From assembly GCA_039545355.1 (NCBI GenBank), contig BCJJ01000017.1:124001-188000 (forward strand): a stretch of 64,000 bases of DNA. Direction: 5' to 3'. This document shows, in pieces, positions 62,049 to 64,000 of the stretch (positions are counted from its first letter, which is position 1; the number at the start of each line of letters is the position of its first letter). A program made the position numbers and the translations under genes. The DNA comes from Trichosporon coremiiforme (Eukaryota > Basidiomycota > Tremellomycetes > Trichosporonales > Trichosporonaceae). The notes beneath the pieces are model-generated. The model searched no databases and was not told the origin of the DNA. It was given only the letters and a program-made list of their open reading frames with translations.

Positions 62049-64000
62049 ATGGTCCTCCTCAACCCCTCTGCCCCCACCTTCACACTCGATGTCAATCGTT
62101 CGGGCTCCGCCGACTCGACTGACCCATCGAAATCTCACTGTTCCACGACTTCCTTTGCAACCGACAGCGAATTTCTTGCCTTCCCTCGCGGCATGAAGGT
62201 TCACCCTCTCGTTCCTCCCAACACCCCCGAAGGTGAACGGCTGGACGTTGTCGACCTCGGCGTCAACAGGCACCTCGCCACGCGTCTTGGTGAAAGTTGG
62301 AAGACCACCTTCCCTGCCTCCGCAGCGCCTCGTGTCAAGTCGAAGCACCTCGACGTCCCTCTCAACAAGGAACGCACCTTCGTTTCCGGCCATCGCTCCA
62401 GGTCTCCCAGTCTCCCTGGCCTGCTGCCATCTGACGAGACTCGCAATGGTTCTCGCCCGCCTCGCGACCTCTCTTTCCTGTTCCAGCGTCTTGCGACCTC
62501 CTCTCAAGTCAACGGCGTCCCCTTGAGCCTCAAGGAAGACACGAGCTTCGACCTGTTCGACGACGGCATCGATTATTCGCCCACCGGGGGGCAGCACAGC
62601 TACGCCCCCATGAGCAACTCGCAGCGTCTCGCCGCATTCGGACAGCCTAACCCCGCTGTCGTTCCCGTGTTCTCCTATCCCGTTCACTCTGACGGCGGTC
62701 ATGACATCTTGACTGCCGGTGACATCGGAGAAGGGCGCAACGGTGAGCTTACTGACCGAGACACCAGGACTGACAGGCTAGTCTACCTTCCCGACTTGCA
62801 TTCGACTGTCTCGGAGGAGCAGCTCAAGCAGTGGGGCCAGAAGTTCGGTCGCGTTGTTTCAGTCAAGGTCGAGAACAATGGCTGTCTAACTCTAGACACC
62901 TACGACATGCTCCCGGACGGTGCTAACCCGAGCTCTCGTAGGTAAGCCCCATTGTATCTACCACGCTGACGTGACGCAGATACGCTTTCATCATGTAAGC
63001 AGGCTGTGTATCCAGGCTCTGACATACAGGTTCGACACTCGTCTTGCTGCCGACGGATTCATGGGTGAGGCTCGGCGTCTCGGTCTCGATTGCCTGCACG
63101 GCAAGGAGACCCCTCACCTCAAGCAGAAGGCCTTGGAGGACCCTCACTCGAGCAACCTTTACGTGGCTGAGATCCCCCTTGACGCTACTGATGAGGTAAG
63201 CGCGGGGCAGCTCCGCCTGTAGTGCTGTGTGGCACAGCTGACCCCGCAGGAAATGCGCGAGCTCTTCCACCCCGGCATCATTTCTTCGCTCCGCTTCCTT
63301 ACCGACGACATGGGCAATCGCCGCGGCACTGCCATGGTCCGCCTTCAAAGCCGTGCCCAGGCCGAAGAGGCTATTCACAATGTACGTTTTTACCGCTGCT
63401 TCTCCATCTGACAGCCAGCTCGATCTCAAGGTCATCATGCCGGGCTGCACCAAGCCTCTCCAGGTCCGCATCGCCGACTCGGAGGTACGTTGAAGTCTGC
63501 ACGGGCTATCACTGACGCGTAGAATCAGAAAATCTTCAAGAAGGGCAGCCTGTCGAGCAACCGCCCCAGCATTTCCAACATGCGCCGTGGCAGCTCGAGC
63601 GGAAGCCTGCCGCCGCCGTTCGTCCCTCGCTCGTCGCCCAGCAGCTTGCCCTACACCCAACTCGACGACGAAACGCTTCTTGAGCACGTCGTAATGTATC
63701 AGACCGAGCTTCAACGCCGCCAAAGTCGTAAGGGGTACGTTGTTGCTTGAGCAAAACTGACCTCAGCACTCTGCCTCGTGCGTCACCTTCTGCTGTGTTT
63801 GACGTGCCCTCTCGCCGTGCAGCCAACGACGATCTGAACGGTTACTCTCCCTCTGCTTTCGACAACTCTGCTGCCCTCGCCAAGTACGTTCCTCCTCCTG
63901 CCAGGTGGAGGCACCCCATGGCGGTTGGCATCCCCTCTCCCCATGACGCCATCTCGAACCCATCCTCTGCCACATCTTCTGCGACCTCGCCATCTTTCAA
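62049..64000 (+). CDS. RNA-binding protein with two RRMs (C-terminal part missing)
   Basis: Exons 62049-62742, 62782-62941, 62980-62994 (15-nt micro-exon), 63030-63195, 63250-63381, 63419-63484, 63523-63734 and 63767 to the right edge; phases agree. Residues 1-230 are disordered. RRM1 starts VYLPDLHSTVSEEQLKQWGQ with GRVVSVKV and the RNP1-like RRYAFIMF, supplied partly by the micro-exon. RRM2 is NLYVAEIPLDATDEEMREL, ISSLRFLTDDM and GNRRGTAMVRL, then IHNLDLKVIMPG. The pairing and spacing resemble RBMS-type proteins, which bind AU-rich single strands. The tail after residue 400 is Ser/Arg-rich and runs off the window. Intron 1 (39 nt) is a multiple of three with no stop, so retention would only add 13 residues. 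Confidence 0.85.

Overview
The window is nuclear DNA from a basidiomycete fungus. It most resembles a Tremellomycetes yeast of the Trichosporonales type (Cutaneotrichosporon/Trichosporon-like), which is my inference. The evidence is GC-rich coding sequence, genes packed on both strands, and many short introns (about 32-60 nt) with GTRNGT donors and a CTRAC branch site only a few bases before the AG. Complex I and an RNAi Argonaute are both present, which argues against a Saccharomyces-type yeast. Most genes are multi-exon, so exon models were built by matching splice phase and family alignment. Lone long ORFs on the opposite strand of GC-rich exons were treated as shadows.

Layout. 0-10 kb: mitochondrial EF-Tu (left edge, partial), an F-box-like protein, a tiny Lys-rich protein, a tRNA-Lys, a protein with an ADP-ribosyltransferase-like pattern (ART-like A), and a nucleotide-sugar transporter with a possible distant upstream coding exon. 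10-14.7 kb: a 4.7-kb stretch with no convincing gene. 14.7-20 kb: methylenetetrahydrofolate reductase, then a cluster of four intron-containing tRNA genes (Lys, Arg, Thr, Lys). 20-29 kb: a promethin/LDAF1-like lipid-droplet protein, a family X DNA polymerase with BRCT domain, ART-like B (paralogue of A, same intron position), and a probable mitochondrial protein. 29-40 kb: mitoribosomal uS13m, a CBS-PB1 membrane protein with two possible N-termini, ALG3 and the PMR1 Ca/Mn pump sharing one divergent promoter. 40-50 kb: a subtilisin-type vacuolar protease, a catalytically intact Argonaute, eIF6, and a small tail-anchored protein not visible as a single ORF. 50-64 kb: a bZIP factor, a single-pass membrane protein, a UBC8-type E2, a complex I subunit (NDUFA11/B14.7 type) and an RRM protein cut by the right edge.

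There is no operon logic; genes have unrelated roles. Two neighbourhoods make functional sense. ALG3 and PMR1 (ER glycosylation and Golgi Mn/Ca supply) are divergent from a 571-bp spacer. uS13m is divergent from a probable mitochondrial gene. The most unusual content is the ART-like paralogue pair, an Argonaute with an 18-nt micro-exon and an RGG insert at its PAZ domain, and three near-identical tRNA-Lys genes of which one carries a different intron.
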